From Ensifer sp. USDA 6670 (GTDB taxonomy: Bacteria > Pseudomonadota > Alphaproteobacteria > Rhizobiales > Rhizobiaceae), in assembly GCA_000421085.1 (NCBI GenBank), contig ATWE01000002.1:412090-476089 (forward strand): a stretch of DNA of 64,000 nucleotides, given 5' to 3'. The notes under the pieces are model-generated. The model saw nothing but the letters and a program-made list of their open reading frames with translations. It ran no database searches and had not been told where the DNA came from. Positions 55,748 through 64,000 of the stretch are shown piece after piece. Position 1 is the first letter of the stretch, and every line of letters begins with the position of its first letter. The translations under genes and the position numbers were made by a program.

Positions 55748-56935
55748 TTATCCTCCAAATGCGTGGCAGGCTGTCTCGGGCGCATCGATACCCAGCGTGT
55801 CGAGCGGCGAATGCTGGTGCAGGTAGCCGTCCTGCGGCGAAACGGAAACGGTCACCCGGCCCTCGGTCAAAAGGATCGGCTGCCGCAACTGTCCGTTCCA
55901 GCTACGGAAGGTCAGTTTCTGGCCCTTGAACGCAGCCAGTTCGAAATCCTTGGAAAGCGCGTAGGTCCGCACGGTCGCTGGATCGGCCTTGCCGGACCGC
56001 GTCACCGCCTCTCCGATCACGCGCATTGCAAGCCATGCCTGGTAATCTTCCTCGCGCATGTAGCGGCCGGTGAGTTTTTCGAAGCGGCGCTGGAACTGGG
56101 TCGCGCCCCAGGCCTCGTGAGCAGGATGCCAGGAGACCGGGCGCAGGCCCGCCGAGCCCGCAACCGGCCTCGGATCCCAGCTGTGATAAGGCAGATAGGG
56201 CGCGAAGACGCCAGCCTCGTCCGCCGCGACGATCACGTCATATTCCTCGGCCTCCTGGGTGAAGACGGGAATCTGCTTTTGCACCATGACATGACCGGTG
56301 TCCGTGCGCCGGCTGCCGCCGGTGTCGACGAACTCCCGCTCCTCGACGATCTCAGCGCCGAACTTGGCGGCCGATTTGCGATAGCTGTCGGCAAGCAGCT
56401 TGTCTTCGGGATGAGAGCCGTAGATCAACAGGATACGCGGCCATTTCTTCCACATGAGAAACTGAACGATGCTGTCGCTGAGCATCGAGCGGCTCGGCGA
56501 GACGTGCAGCACATTGGCCCGGCAATCGGCATCGCGCAGCCCGTCGTCGCGAGCGCCCGCATTGAAAAGCAGCACCTCCGGTCCGGATTTGTCGGAGAGC
56601 GCCTTCAATAGGTCGCCTTCGGCGATCACCGCGATGAGGCCGATGCCTTCCGCCTTCAGCCCATCGAGCGCCGCCACTGCCTCTTCCGGCGCAACCGCCT
56701 GCGTTTTGACGGTGTAGTCCATGCCGGTGAAAGCGCCGGTCGTCCGATTGTCCTCGTTGCCCAGCATGGCGCCGGCAAAACCCAGATCGGCGGGCGGCGC
56801 ATCGAGCCGCGAGATCGGCGGACCGACGACACGATCGATCCGCAGCACAGCCGTCTTCACCTCCGCCGCCTGCACGGGAGACGTGAGCAGCACCGTTACC
56901 CAGAAAACTGCGAGCAAAAGCGATGGGTTAGGCAT
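55748..56935 (-). CDS. ABC-type binding protein of PQQ-alcohol system (TIGR03863-like)
   Basis: 395 residues. A signal peptide (about 1-23, ending SPVQAAEV) precedes a type I periplasmic-binding fold of branched-chain amino acid type, with RIDRVVGPPISRLDAPPADLGFAGAMLG near 33-60 and CRANVLHVSPSRSMLSDSIVQFLMWKKW near 138-165. Members of this subgroup occur with PQQ-dependent alcohol dehydrogenases. The stop lies one base before the ATG of the beta-propeller gene, so both are translated together. The divergent DUF3280 gene begins 126 bases away. Confidence 0.86.
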   Translation of the reverse strand: MPNPSLLLAVFWVTVLLTSPVQAAEVKTAVLRIDRVVGPPISRLDAPPADLGFAGAMLGNEDNRTTGAFTGMDYTVKTQAVAPEEAVAALDGLKAEGIGLIAVIAEGDLLKALSDKSGPEVLLFNAGARDDGLRDADCRANVLHVSPSRSMLSDSIVQFLMWKKWPRILLIYGSHPEDKLLADSYRKSAAKFGAEIVEEREFVDTGGSRRTDTGHVMVQKQIPVFTQEAEEYDVIVAADEAGVFAPYLPYHSWDPRPVAGSAGLRPVSWHPAHEAWGATQFQRRFEKLTGRYMREEDYQAWLAMRVIGEAVTRSGKADPATVRTYALSKDFELAAFKGQKLTFRSWNGQLRQPILLTEGRVTVSVSPQDGYLHQHSPLDTLGIDAPETACHAFGG

Positions 56936-57061
56936 TGCCGGAACGACCTCCCAAGCTCCCTGACACTCCCTCGGAAACGGAGACTAACAGCGCAGTATGG
57001 GTCGCAAAACCGATACTTAAGGAGCGTAGTTTAGCGACATGCGTGTGCTAGGCTGAATTTC

Positions 57062-57583
57062 ATGCGGCACATCCTGACAGTCCTTGTCTCCATCCTTGTC
57101 CTGGCACTGTCGCCGGCGCTCGCTCGTGCCGCGCTGGACAAGCCGCTGTCGCCGGGCGCCAAAGTAGCATTCCTCGGCATGACCTTCATCGATCTGTCGA
57201 CGGAGGGCGCCTATAACGGAGTGCGTGCCGACGAGACCGCGCGGCTCGAGCTCATGGAAAGCGACGCGCGCGACCGCTTCGTTCAGGAAGGCTTCGTCAT
57301 TCTCACCAACGAGCCAGTGGCGGCCGAACTCGCCAGCACGGTCAATCCTGCCGACTGCAACGGCTGCGACCTGAGTATGGGCGAGCGGCTTGGCGCCGAC
57401 TATGTGCTGGTCGGAGAAGTGCGGAAGATCTCCAACCTTATCCTGTCGGTGGAGCTCGTGCTGCGCGACGTGGACTCCGGCGAGATGCTGCGCGGCCTTG
57501 CCGTCGACATCCGCTCGAACACCGACGACAGCTGGCTGCGCGGTATCCGCTACATCCTGAAAAACCACTTTTTCAAATCCTGA
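57062..57583 (+). CDS. DUF3280 secreted protein
   Basis: 173 residues. A signal peptide (about 1-23, MRHILTVLVSILVLALSPAL) is followed by an alpha/beta domain with KVAFLGMTFIDLSTEGAYNGVRADETARLELM near 36-67, DYVLVGEVRKISNLILSVELVLRDVDSGEMLRGLAVDIRSN near 116-156. It fits DUF3280, which accompanies PQQ-alcohol systems. Two cysteines (DCNGCD, near 99-104) form a CxxC. It is divergent from the binding-protein gene. The role is unknown; an outer-membrane or periplasmic accessory is likely. Confidence 0.83.
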   Translation: MRHILTVLVSILVLALSPALARAALDKPLSPGAKVAFLGMTFIDLSTEGAYNGVRADETARLELMESDARDRFVQEGFVILTNEPVAAELASTVNPADCNGCDLSMGERLGADYVLVGEVRKISNLILSVELVLRDVDSGEMLRGLAVDIRSNTDDSWLRGIRYILKNHFFKS

Positions 57584-57676
57584 AGGCACGATGCGCGAGC
57601 GACTACAGGAACGGCGCTCGCGTCACGTTCTATCCGGCAAAAAGAGCTTGGCGGTGTGCGCGCGGTCTGCGGCCGC

Positions 57677-58003
57677 TCAAGCCTTTGAACCGCGACGGGA
57701 GCGCTCGGCAATGCCGGATAGATCGACTTTCTTGCCCGCTACATCCGCAACAATCTTCAAAGTGCCGCCGAGAGATTCAACATAGTCGCGAAGCGTCGAA
57801 AGCTTCATATCGGCACGCTTCTCCAGTCTTGAGACATTCGTCTGCTTGAAACCGGTCCGAGCAGACACGTCTTCTTGCGTCCGTCCAGCGAACGCCCGCA
57901 ATTCACGCAGATTGTGCGCGGTGACAAGCTCCTCGGTGCGCCTAGCAACGGCGCGCTGTTCATCCTCGGGGAGCGTCTGTGTCAGTTTATCAAGGTCATC
58001 CAT
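57677..58003 (-). CDS. XRE-family antitoxin (HigA-like)
   Basis: 108 residues. The helix-turn-helix LRAFAGRTQEDVSARTGFKQTNVSRLEKRADMKLSTLRDYVESLGG spans about 36-80. It follows the toxin gene by ten bases on the same strand, the order typical of higBA modules. It would neutralise the toxin and autorepress the pair. The GGAGAAATATA segment precedes the ATG. Confidence 0.87.
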   Translation of the reverse strand: MDDLDKLTQTLPEDEQRAVARRTEELVTAHNLRELRAFAGRTQEDVSARTGFKQTNVSRLEKRADMKLSTLRDYVESLGGTLKIVADVAGKKVDLSGIAERSRRGSKA

Positions 58004-58013
58004 TATATTTCTC

Positions 58014-58361
58014 CTATCCGCTCAGGTGCTCGTCATATCGTTTGTCCGCCAGATCAATCAGCCGCTTGTAGAAGAGCTTCTGGCTCACTCCACTTTTCGA
58101 GCCGCCGCAGAGAACGACGGCCTTTCGTTTCGGATCGAAGGCAAAGGCGAACCGCCACTGCACGTTCAGCACCCTGATGCGTAACTCCTTCATGTTCGAA
58201 TGTCTGGAACCTTCGAGCGTGTCGACCTCAGGTCGTCCCAGTCGGAACCCCTTCTCACGAAGCAGCCCCAAATGCGCGAGCAATTCCACCCGAACATTGC
58301 TTGGAAAGGCTGCGATCTCACCCTTAAATCGCTCATGGAACTCGACCTTCCACTGCGTCAC
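58014..58361 (-). CDS. RelE/HigB-type toxin (Gp49-like)
   Basis: 115 residues. GLLREKGFRLGRPEVDTLEGSRHSNMKELRIRV (about 33-65) and WRFAFAFDPKRKAVVLCGGSKSG (about 69-91) are the phage-derived Gp49-like/HigB signature, with the Arg and Lys residues of a ribosome-dependent mRNA interferase. AT-rich DNA (58362-58400: TATATCC, TGTGATATATAC) upstream differs from the GC-rich surroundings and contains the likely promoter-operator. The module sits within the methanol-oxidation cluster. Confidence 0.87.
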   Translation of the reverse strand: MTQWKVEFHERFKGEIAAFPSNVRVELLAHLGLLREKGFRLGRPEVDTLEGSRHSNMKELRIRVLNVQWRFAFAFDPKRKAVVLCGGSKSGVSQKLFYKRLIDLADKRYDEHLSG

Positions 58362-58472
58362 TTTATATCCTAAATGATGTAGATACTTTGTGATATATAC
58401 GTCGGTTATCCGAACAGCGCAATAGTCGCGCGCGTCATCAAAACGGCTAGAGGATTCTTGCTACGACGGTTC

Positions 58473-59018
58473 TCACCGGCCGCCGGGCTGCGGGTCGACG
58501 CGCTCCGTGGGGTAGCCGGCCGCCGTCCAGCCATCGGTACCCTGCGGATACCAGAAGACACGTGTGTAGCCATATTCCAGGGCGCGCTTTCCGGCATTCC
58601 AGGACATCCAGCAGCCGTCGAGGCAGAAGAACAGCACCGGCCGACCTTTGTCGCCACCGGTCGCCCTTTCCAGACCGCTGCGAAAATAGTCGTGCATGAC
58701 GTCGGCAAGCCGGCCGTAACCGACATTCGGCAGCCATAGGGCAGATGGAATGGACAGGCGCGGCTTCTCGTTCCAGACCGTTCCTTCAGGGAGATTGGTC
58801 GGCTTCGGCGGCCGCGGCAGGACGTCGATGAAAGCGACCTGACCGGTCTTCCACAATGCATAGGCGGCTTCGGTCGATACGGCCGTCGCACCGGAAAGCG
58901 TCGCCGGCACCTCGGCACGGTACTCGCTCTCCCGGTAGCCGGCGGGCTCCTCGGCCGCCGCCGCCGGGAAGGCGGCAAGCAGGAGCAGGACCAGCGAATG
59001 GAGCCGCAGGCTAGTCAT
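58473..59018 (-). CDS. PQQ-dependent catabolism-associated CXXCW-motif rhodanese-like protein
   Basis: 181 residues. A signal peptide (about 1-21, ending FPAAAAEE) precedes a rhodanese-like domain with WKTGQVAFIDVLPRPPKP near 56-73 and VLFFCLDGCWMSWNAGKRALEYG near 130-152. The latter contains the Cys-x-x-x-Cys-Trp loop (CLDGCW) that names the family TIGR03865. It is periplasmic; probably a thiol-redox accessory of XoxF or cytochrome maturation. The start overlaps the xoxJ stop by four bases. Confidence 0.88.
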   Translation of the reverse strand: MTSLRLHSLVLLLLAAFPAAAAEEPAGYRESEYRAEVPATLSGATAVSTEAAYALWKTGQVAFIDVLPRPPKPTNLPEGTVWNEKPRLSIPSALWLPNVGYGRLADVMHDYFRSGLERATGGDKGRPVLFFCLDGCWMSWNAGKRALEYGYTRVFWYPQGTDGWTAAGYPTERVDPQPGGR

Positions 59019-59881
59019 TGCTGCGTCTCGAGCGGGCCGGTTCCCATGTCGTTCAGGAGCGGCACGCCGGCATCGGCGAGGATCGCGTTTATCTCGGACT
59101 GATTGCGACGAATGAGGGAATTGAGCTTGCGCTCCCAGACCTTCTCGCCTTGCCGCACGCCCATGGTGATGCGGTAGAAGAGCCGTGGCGGCATGGTCTC
59201 CGACAGGAGCGGGGTCGCCTTCAGCTTCGGGTGGCTTGCCTTGACGAGCGGCCCGCCGATCGGCCCCCAGAGGATGGCTGCGTCGAGGGCGCCGGATTCC
59301 AGGTCGGCGAGCATGTCGTCGGCCGGATCCTCATAGCGCCGGTCGACCATCAGGTGATATCCCTTCGCCTTGGGCAGCAGTCCGTTTCTCGCCATATGAG
59401 TCGCCGGCGGCGTTCCCGCGACGATGCCGATCCGCTTGTCCTTGAGAAGAGGGTCGGCAAGCGTCGTGACGCCGCCAAGCGGACCTTCCGACGCAACGAT
59501 CAGCACATAGGACGAGGTATAGTAATGATTGGTGTTCAGGACCAGCTCGTCGCCCTGGGCGAAGCCGATGACCACATCGCAGGCATTGGCCTGCAGGGTC
59601 TTGCGCACGAAGCCGGTCGCCATCGGAAACCAGGTGTACTCCACCGGCAACCCGAGCTTGGATGCCATCAGTTCGGCGATCCTATTCTCGTAGCCCTTTC
59701 CCGAACGATCCGACATCGGCAGGTTGGCCGGATCGGCGCAGACCCGTAAAGCCGTCTTCGAAACAAGGTCCGATGTCTGGGCGGCGGCCTGCTGAGAGCC
59801 GACGGCCGCCATGAGAACGCCGGCGGCTGCCAGGAGGCTACTCGTGACCGAGACAAGCCGTTTCAGCTTCCTTGATCGCAT
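59015..59881 (-). CDS. xoxJ: XoxJ, periplasmic binding-protein-like partner of XoxF
   Basis: 288 residues. A signal peptide (about 1-33) precedes an SBP family 3-type fold with LRVCADPANLPMSDRSGKGYENRIAELMASKLGLPVEYTW, of which RVCADPANLPMSD is the quinoprotein-associated signature. GVRQGEKVWERKLNSLIRRN lies near the end. XoxJ/MxaJ proteins are thought to help activate the dehydrogenase. The start at 59881 lies 44 bases inside the xoxG gene; a longer frame (to 59926) is possible but overlaps more. Confidence 0.9.
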   Translation of the reverse strand: MRSRKLKRLVSVTSSLLAAAGVLMAAVGSQQAAAQTSDLVSKTALRVCADPANLPMSDRSGKGYENRIAELMASKLGLPVEYTWFPMATGFVRKTLQANACDVVIGFAQGDELVLNTNHYYTSSYVLIVASEGPLGGVTTLADPLLKDKRIGIVAGTPPATHMARNGLLPKAKGYHLMVDRRYEDPADDMLADLESGALDAAILWGPIGGPLVKASHPKLKATPLLSETMPPRLFYRITMGVRQGEKVWERKLNSLIRRNQSEINAILADAGVPLLNDMGTGPLETQQ

Positions 59882-60368
59882 CGGATTTGGCTTCCTTCTT
59901 GGCCGGACGTCCCCGCGGCAGCGCATCGGCTCCGCGCGCTTTCAGATAGACGTAGATGTCGTCGAGATAACACATCACGTTGACGTTCTCGCCGAAGGCA
60001 GGCATCACCGAGTTCTCGGCAGCGTTCACCTTCTTGCGGCCGTTCGTGACGACATCGACGAAACCGTAGTAGTCCATGTTTATCGCGGAGGTCTTCAAGG
60101 CCGGCGCATAGCTCGACCCTTCGCCCTCCGGGCCGTGACAGACGTGACATTCCGAGTGGTAGCGGCGAAAGCCCGAATAGGTGAGCCAGTCGACCGTGCC
60201 GTCCTCGGCGATCTTGAAGGTGGGAACGTCGTCGGCGGTGTAGTAGCGCCCGTTTTCGTCGCGCACAGCGGTGATGTTGTCCTTTGGCGCATCCTCTGCA
60301 CCTGCGGCGCTCGCCATAAACGTCAAAAAGGCGAGGATCATCGATACGGCTGGTCTTGATCTGGTCAT
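59838..60368 (-). CDS. xoxG: XoxG, cytochrome c electron acceptor of XoxF
   Basis: 176 residues. A signal peptide (about 1-24) precedes a c-type cytochrome with CHVCH at 74-78 and the axial Met in VMPAFGENVNVMCYLDDIYVYLKAR near 121-145. It accepts electrons from XoxF in the periplasm. The last 15 codons overlap the start of xoxJ. It is preceded by the hairpin at 60395-60426 that separates it from xoxF. Confidence 0.9.
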   Translation of the reverse strand: MTRSRPAVSMILAFLTFMASAAGAEDAPKDNITAVRDENGRYYTADDVPTFKIAEDGTVDWLTYSGFRRYHSECHVCHGPEGEGSSYAPALKTSAINMDYYGFVDVVTNGRKKVNAAENSVMPAFGENVNVMCYLDDIYVYLKARGADALPRGRPAKKEAKSDAIKEAETACLGHE

Positions 60369-60394
60369 CTTGCGTCCTTTTGGGGGCTGGTATG

Positions 60395-60426
60395 AGTTGG
60401 CGCGAGCTTGTAAGCCCGCGCCAACT
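60395..60426 (-). terminator. Intercistronic hairpin downstream of xoxF
   Basis: AGTTGGCGCG and CGCGCCAACT form a perfect 10-base-pair stem with a 12-base loop in the 77-base gap between xoxF and xoxG. It has no U-tract and probably stabilises the xoxF message or attenuates the downstream genes. Confidence 0.6.
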
Positions 60427-60445
60427 CCCGGGCGAAGAATGCCGA

Positions 60446-62251
60446 TTATTCCGGCAGCTTGAACACGGTGAGCGTGCCGCCGAGTGCGGTGTAGTTGCTG
60501 AGGGCCGAGTAGCCGCCGACGGCTCCGAGACCTTCAGTCGGGTTGGTCAGGCCCGCTGCCAGACCGATACCGGCCCAGCCGCCGACACCCGAGAGCACCG
60601 CCACGTACTGCTTGCCGTCACGGGCATAGGTCATCACGTTGCCGATCACTCCGGAAGGCGTCTTGAAGCGATAGAGCTCCTTGCCGGTTGCCGCGTCGAC
60701 CGCCTTGAGATACCCCTCGAGCGTTCCGTAGAAGACCACATCGCCGGCTGTTGCCAGAGCGCCGGACCAAACCGAGAACGGCTCCGGCAGCGACCACTTG
60801 ATCTTGCCTTCCTTGTTGTCCCAGGCAATGAAGTTGCCCATGCCGCCGTGGCTGTCCTTCGGCGGGTACATCGACAGCGTGGCCCCGACATAGGGCTGGC
60901 CGGCGGTGTAGCTTACCCGGAACGGCTCGTAGTCCATGCAGACGTGGTTGGTGGGCACGTAGAACAGCTCGGTCTTCGGCGAATAGGCCGCAGGCTGCTG
61001 GTCCTTGGTGCCGAGTGCCGCCGGGCAGACGCCGGTGGTGTTGGTGTCTTCGCCGTTTTGCTCGGTCGAATACTGTGCCACGACCTGTGGCCGACCGTAT
61101 TTGTCGGACTTCGGGTCCATGACCACTTCAGTTGCCCAGTTGACCGTGGGATCGTATTTCTCGGCCACGAGCAGCTCGCCAGTGACGCGGTCCATCGTAT
61201 AGCCGAAGCCGTTCCGGTCGAAGTGGGTCAGCAGCTTGCGGTCCTTGCCGTCGATCTGCTGTTCGGTGAGGATCATCTCGTTGACGCCGTCATAGTCCCA
61301 TTCGTCATGGGGCGTCATCTGATAGAGCCATTTTGCCATGCCGGTATCGACATCACGCGCGAAGATGGTCATCGACCACCTGTTGTCGCCCGGCCGCTGG
61401 GTCGGGTTCCAGGTCGAAGGGTTGCCGGTTCCGTAATATACCAGATTTTCTTCCGGATCGTAGGAATACCAGCCCCAGGTCGTGCCGCCGCCGATCTTCC
61501 ACTGATCGCCCTCCCAGGTGGTGAGGCCGGAGTCCTTGCCGACCGGCTTGCCCAGATGGGTGGTCTTCTCAGGATCGATCAGCGTATCGCTGTCCGGCCC
61601 CATGGAGTAACCGCGCCACAGCACCTTCCCGTCTGCCATCGAATAGGCCGTCACGTGACCGCGGACGCCGAACTCGCCGCCGGAAATGCCGACGAGGATC
61701 TTATCCTTCACCGGCATGACCGTGGCGGTATTCGTCTCGCCCTTGGTAGCATCGCCGTTCTTGACGCTCCAGATGACCTTGCCGGTCTTGGCGTCGAGGG
61801 CCACGACCGTCGTATCGGCCTGATGCAGGAAGATCTTGTTATCCGCATAGGCCACGCCGCGATTGACGGTGTCGCAACACATCACCGGGATCACGTTCGG
61901 ATCCTGCTTCGGCTCGTATTTCCAGACGATCTGGCCATCCTTGCTGAGATCCAGCGCGTAGACCGTGTTCGGGAACGGCGTATGAACGTACATCAAGTCG
62001 CCGATGACGAGCGGCGAACCTTCGTGACCACGCAGAACGCCGGTCGAGAAGGTCCAGGCAACCTGAAGTTTGCCTACGTTGTCCTTGTTGATCTGGTCGA
62101 GCTTGGAGTAGCGCAGGTTGGCATAGTCGCCGGTCTGGATAGCCCATTGATTGGGGTCATCGATGAGCTTCTGCAAATCATCGTTGGCGAAAGCGACCTG
62201 TGCACCGCCGCCTATCGACATAATGGCAAGCATTGTAAGAAGTCGTTTCAT
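60446..62251 (-). CDS. xoxF: XoxF, lanthanide-dependent PQQ methanol dehydrogenase
   Basis: 601 residues: signal peptide (about 1-22), then an eight-bladed quinoprotein propeller. The PQQ-stacking adjacent cysteines are Cys125-Cys126 ([10 protein letters not shown]). Metal ligands are Glu193 (GGEFGVRG), Asn277 (GTGNPSTWN) and Asp319, with the extra Asp321 in [10 protein letters not shown]. That second aspartate is the marker for lanthanide binding; calcium MxaF enzymes have Ala there. It oxidises methanol (and often formaldehyde) in the periplasm. The start at 62251 follows AGGAGGATGAA. It forms a unit with xoxG and xoxJ. Confidence 0.97.
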   Translation of the reverse strand: MKRLLTMLAIMSIGGGAQVAFANDDLQKLIDDPNQWAIQTGDYANLRYSKLDQINKDNVGKLQVAWTFSTGVLRGHEGSPLVIGDLMYVHTPFPNTVYALDLSKDGQIVWKYEPKQDPNVIPVMCCDTVNRGVAYADNKIFLHQADTTVVALDAKTGKVIWSVKNGDATKGETNTATVMPVKDKILVGISGGEFGVRGHVTAYSMADGKVLWRGYSMGPDSDTLIDPEKTTHLGKPVGKDSGLTTWEGDQWKIGGGTTWGWYSYDPEENLVYYGTGNPSTWNPTQRPGDNRWSMTIFARDVDTGMAKWLYQMTPHDEWDYDGVNEMILTEQQIDGKDRKLLTHFDRNGFGYTMDRVTGELLVAEKYDPTVNWATEVVMDPKSDKYGRPQVVAQYSTEQNGEDTNTTGVCPAALGTKDQQPAAYSPKTELFYVPTNHVCMDYEPFRVSYTAGQPYVGATLSMYPPKDSHGGMGNFIAWDNKEGKIKWSLPEPFSVWSGALATAGDVVFYGTLEGYLKAVDAATGKELYRFKTPSGVIGNVMTYARDGKQYVAVLSGVGGWAGIGLAAGLTNPTEGLGAVGGYSALSNYTALGGTLTVFKLPE

Positions 62252-62428
62252 TTCATCCTCCTCTTGGGTGCTGCCGATAGGGCCGTTGAACCCGCTCGCT
62301 CCGGGAAAACCTCGCGGTCTCCTCATCTCCCGGTATCGGCTTGCGACTCTGCCCCTGCCGCTGGAGAAAGCTCCGTCTGCAACAGGGGTACCTTGCTTAT
62401 GTCCTCGTTTTCGCCTCCTCCTCTTCGG

Positions 62429-62839
62429 TCAGGGAAAGGTTGCCAGATACGCGATTATATCGGCGCGCTCCTGATCCTTGCGCAGACCCGCAAAGGTCAT
62501 CTTGGTGCCGGGTAGGAAGCCCTTCGGACTCGTCAGAAACTCAGCGATCTTCTCCGGCGTCCAGGTAAGCCCGGCCTCGGCCGCCTTGCTCATCGCCGGC
62601 GAGTAGGCGTAGCCTTCGGCTTTGCCGGCCGACCGGCCGATTATCCCGTTCAGCAAGGGTCCGGTCTTCGATTTGGCATCCGGACCGACGGCGTGACAGG
62701 CCTGACACTTGCGGAAGACTTTCTCGCCCGCCCCGGGATCTCCGACCGAGGGATCCAGAGCAAGAGCCGGCGCAGCAGCGCCAAGAGTTCCACCGAACAG
62801 GACGAAAGCGGTCAGTAAGATACCAAGTCTAAAAGCCAT
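62429..62839 (-). CDS. Cytochrome c, class I (c550/c2-like)
   Basis: 136 residues. A signal peptide (about 1-28) precedes a single haem domain with CQACH at 45-49 and the axial Met in FLPGTKMTFAGLRKDQERADIIAYLATFP near 108-135. It is probably the second carrier, passing electrons from XoxG toward the oxidase. It precedes xoxF by 177 bases on the same strand, a gap in which I see no gene; a promoter for xoxF may lie there. It follows fghA after 13 bases. Confidence 0.92.
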   Translation of the reverse strand: MAFRLGILLTAFVLFGGTLGAAAPALALDPSVGDPGAGEKVFRKCQACHAVGPDAKSKTGPLLNGIIGRSAGKAEGYAYSPAMSKAAEAGLTWTPEKIAEFLTSPKGFLPGTKMTFAGLRKDQERADIIAYLATFP

Positions 62840-62852
62840 TCTTTCCTCTCCC

Positions 62853-63683
62853 TTACGCGGCGTTCAGCCGCTCTGCATGCCAGCGCACGTGGTCCTCGCC
62901 GAAGCTCGCCACGAAGTAATAGCTGTGATCGTATCCCGCCTGCAGTCGGACGACGCCGGCCTGCCGCCGCTCCGCCAGCAAGCGCGCCATCGCCTCGGGC
63001 TGCAGCTCGTCCAGAAACTGGTCCGCCGCGCCCTGATCGATCAGGATATCGCCGTGCCAGCCGAGTTCGCCGAGAAGCAGGCAGGCGTCATAGCTGCCCC
63101 AGTCGGCCTCGTCGTCGCCGAGATAGGCTGAAAACTGCTTGCGCCCCCAGCCCGACCGGGTCGGATTCACGATTGGCGCAAAGGCCGAGACGGAGCGGAA
63201 CAGTTCCGGGTTGCGAAAGGCGATCATCAGCGCGCCGTGGCCGCCCATCGAATGCCCGGTGATGCCGTTGACGCCGTTGAGCGGCAATTGATTCTGCAGA
63301 AGGGCGGGCAATTCGGTGACGATGTAATCATACATGCGATAGTGCGGCGACCAGGGCTTCTGCGTCGCATTGACATAGAATCCCGCACCCTGGCCGAGAT
63401 CGTAGGCCTCGTCGTCGGCCACGCCCTCGCCACGCGGCGACGTGTCGGGGAAAACCAGCGCCAGCCCCTGCTCGGCCGCGTGCCGCTGCAGGCCCGCCTT
63501 GATCATCGCATTCTCATGCGTGCATGTCAGGCCCGAGAGATACCACAGGAGCGGCACCGAACGCGTCCGCGCCTGCGGCGGCATGTAGAGGCCGAATGTC
63601 ATCTCGACACCGCAAACCTCGGAGGCGTGGCGGTAGACCGACTGGGTTCCGCCGAAACATTGGCTTTGCGTTACGAGTTCCAT
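62853..63683 (-). CDS. fghA: S-formylglutathione hydrolase
   Basis: 276 residues of esterase D type. LLWYLSGLTCTHENAMIKAG near 46-65 and the nucleophile elbow GHSMGGHGALMIAFRNPELF near 142-161 (Ser in GHSMGG) are canonical. The late Asp and His are in DQGAADQFLDEL and DHSYYFVASFGEDHVRWHA. It hydrolyses S-formylglutathione to formate and glutathione. The ATG at 63683 is used; a TTG at 63695 overlapping the adhC stop (TTGA) is the alternative, adding four residues. Confidence 0.94.
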   Translation of the reverse strand: MELVTQSQCFGGTQSVYRHASEVCGVEMTFGLYMPPQARTRSVPLLWYLSGLTCTHENAMIKAGLQRHAAEQGLALVFPDTSPRGEGVADDEAYDLGQGAGFYVNATQKPWSPHYRMYDYIVTELPALLQNQLPLNGVNGITGHSMGGHGALMIAFRNPELFRSVSAFAPIVNPTRSGWGRKQFSAYLGDDEADWGSYDACLLLGELGWHGDILIDQGAADQFLDELQPEAMARLLAERRQAGVVRLQAGYDHSYYFVASFGEDHVRWHAERLNAA

Positions 63684-63691
63684 CTTCCCGC

Positions 63692-64000
63692 TCAATAGAG
63701 CACCACGCTTCGAATGCTCTCGCCGGAATGCATGAGTTCGAACCCCTTGTTGATGTCCTCGAGCGGCATGGTGTGGGTGATCATCGGATCGATCTCGATC
63801 TTGCCCTCCATGTACCAGTCGACGATCTTCGGCACGTCGGTGCGGCCGCGCGCGCCGCCGAAGGCGGTGCCCATCCAGGTGCGGCCGGTGACGAGCTGGA
63901 ACGGCCTGGTCGCAATCTCCTGGCCGGCGCCGGCGACGCCGATGATCACCGACTTGCCCCAGCCGCGATGCGAGGCTTCGAGCGCCTGGCGCATGACCTT
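63692..64000 (-). CDS. adhC: S-(hydroxymethyl)glutathione dehydrogenase, class III ADH (partial, N-terminus outside window)
   Basis: The frame runs from the window edge to a stop at 63692, giving the last 102 residues. [55 protein letters not shown] is the C-terminal half of the catalytic domain of class III alcohol dehydrogenases (core: [13 protein letters not shown]). It ends with the family end [14 protein letters not shown]. It oxidises S-hydroxymethylglutathione to S-formylglutathione with NAD. It is upstream of fghA on the same strand, so both belong to one formaldehyde-oxidation unit. Confidence 0.94.
   Translation of the reverse strand, partial: KVMRQALEASHRGWGKSVIIGVAGAGQEIATRPFQLVTGRTWMGTAFGGARGRTDVPKIVDWYMEGKIEIDPMITHTMPLEDINKGFELMHSGESIRSVVLY

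Noticed and set aside
60356..62515. A 719-residue open frame antisense to xoxF
   Set aside because: It is the mirror of a GC-rich, strongly conserved gene; it has no ribosome-binding site and no recognisable domain, while the opposite strand encodes a clear quinoprotein.

Overview
This window looks like a piece of a large accessory replicon of a root-nodule alphaproteobacterium of the Sinorhizobium/Ensifer group. The base composition is GC-rich. The order pqqABCDE - cbbR/cbbFPTALSXE - gfa - xox cluster - fghA - adhC matches what I remember of the S. meliloti/medicae megaplasmid pSymB. That assignment rests on memory of gene order, not on a search. I saw no rRNA, tRNA, CRISPR array, transposase or replication origin.

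Region 1 (about 1-24 kb) carries metabolic and stress functions. It holds a truncated inositol-3-phosphate synthase and an unusual phosphoribosyltransferase-like orphan. Two sugar/polyol dehydrogenase-like genes follow. Next comes an eight-gene, translationally coupled glycan cluster (4993-13536) with three nucleotide-sugar epimerase/decarboxylase-type enzymes, four glycosyltransferases and one methyltransferase. A LacI-controlled amino-acid-type ABC importer with an FAD oxidase sits at 14.3-19.2 kb. A block of envelope/stress genes (DUF3618, holin-like, nutrient-deprivation protein, BON, DUF4142 and others) runs from 19.2 to 23 kb. The main regulatory observation is that at least seven sites match GGAAC-N16-(G/C)GTT, the promoter form used by EcfG/RpoE2 general-stress sigma factors. 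They lie in front of ino1, the glycan cluster, the 13.6-14.2 kb pair, the nutrient-deprivation operon, a 57-residue membrane protein, the BON gene and the DUF4142 gene. An eighth site precedes only a doubtful small reading frame.

Region 2 (24-35.4 kb) is a mixed set: an OmpR/EnvZ-type two-component pair, a VOC protein, a Tat-exported alpha/beta hydrolase, a frameshifted GlxA/AraC regulator, an SDR enzyme whose C-terminus also looks frameshifted, a DipZ-like thiol-disulfide protein, a DJ-1/PfpI protein, and a LysR-SDR-tautomerase group.

Region 3 (35.4-64 kb) is a coherent C1/autotrophy island. PQQ synthesis (pqqABCDE) supplies the cofactor for a lanthanide-type methanol dehydrogenase (XoxF, with XoxG cytochrome, XoxJ and a second cytochrome c). 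Formaldehyde is handled by Gfa, the glutathione-dependent dehydrogenase (adhC, cut by the window end) and S-formylglutathione hydrolase (fghA). CO2 released from formate can be fixed by a complete Calvin-cycle operon with red-type RuBisCO and its activase CbbX, under a divergent CbbR. Between gfa and xox lie an ABC-2 type transporter, a NitT/TauT-like importer, a beta-propeller protein, a second binding protein and several small secreted proteins typical of PQQ-alcohol oxidation clusters. A HigBA-like toxin-antitoxin pair has been inserted there.
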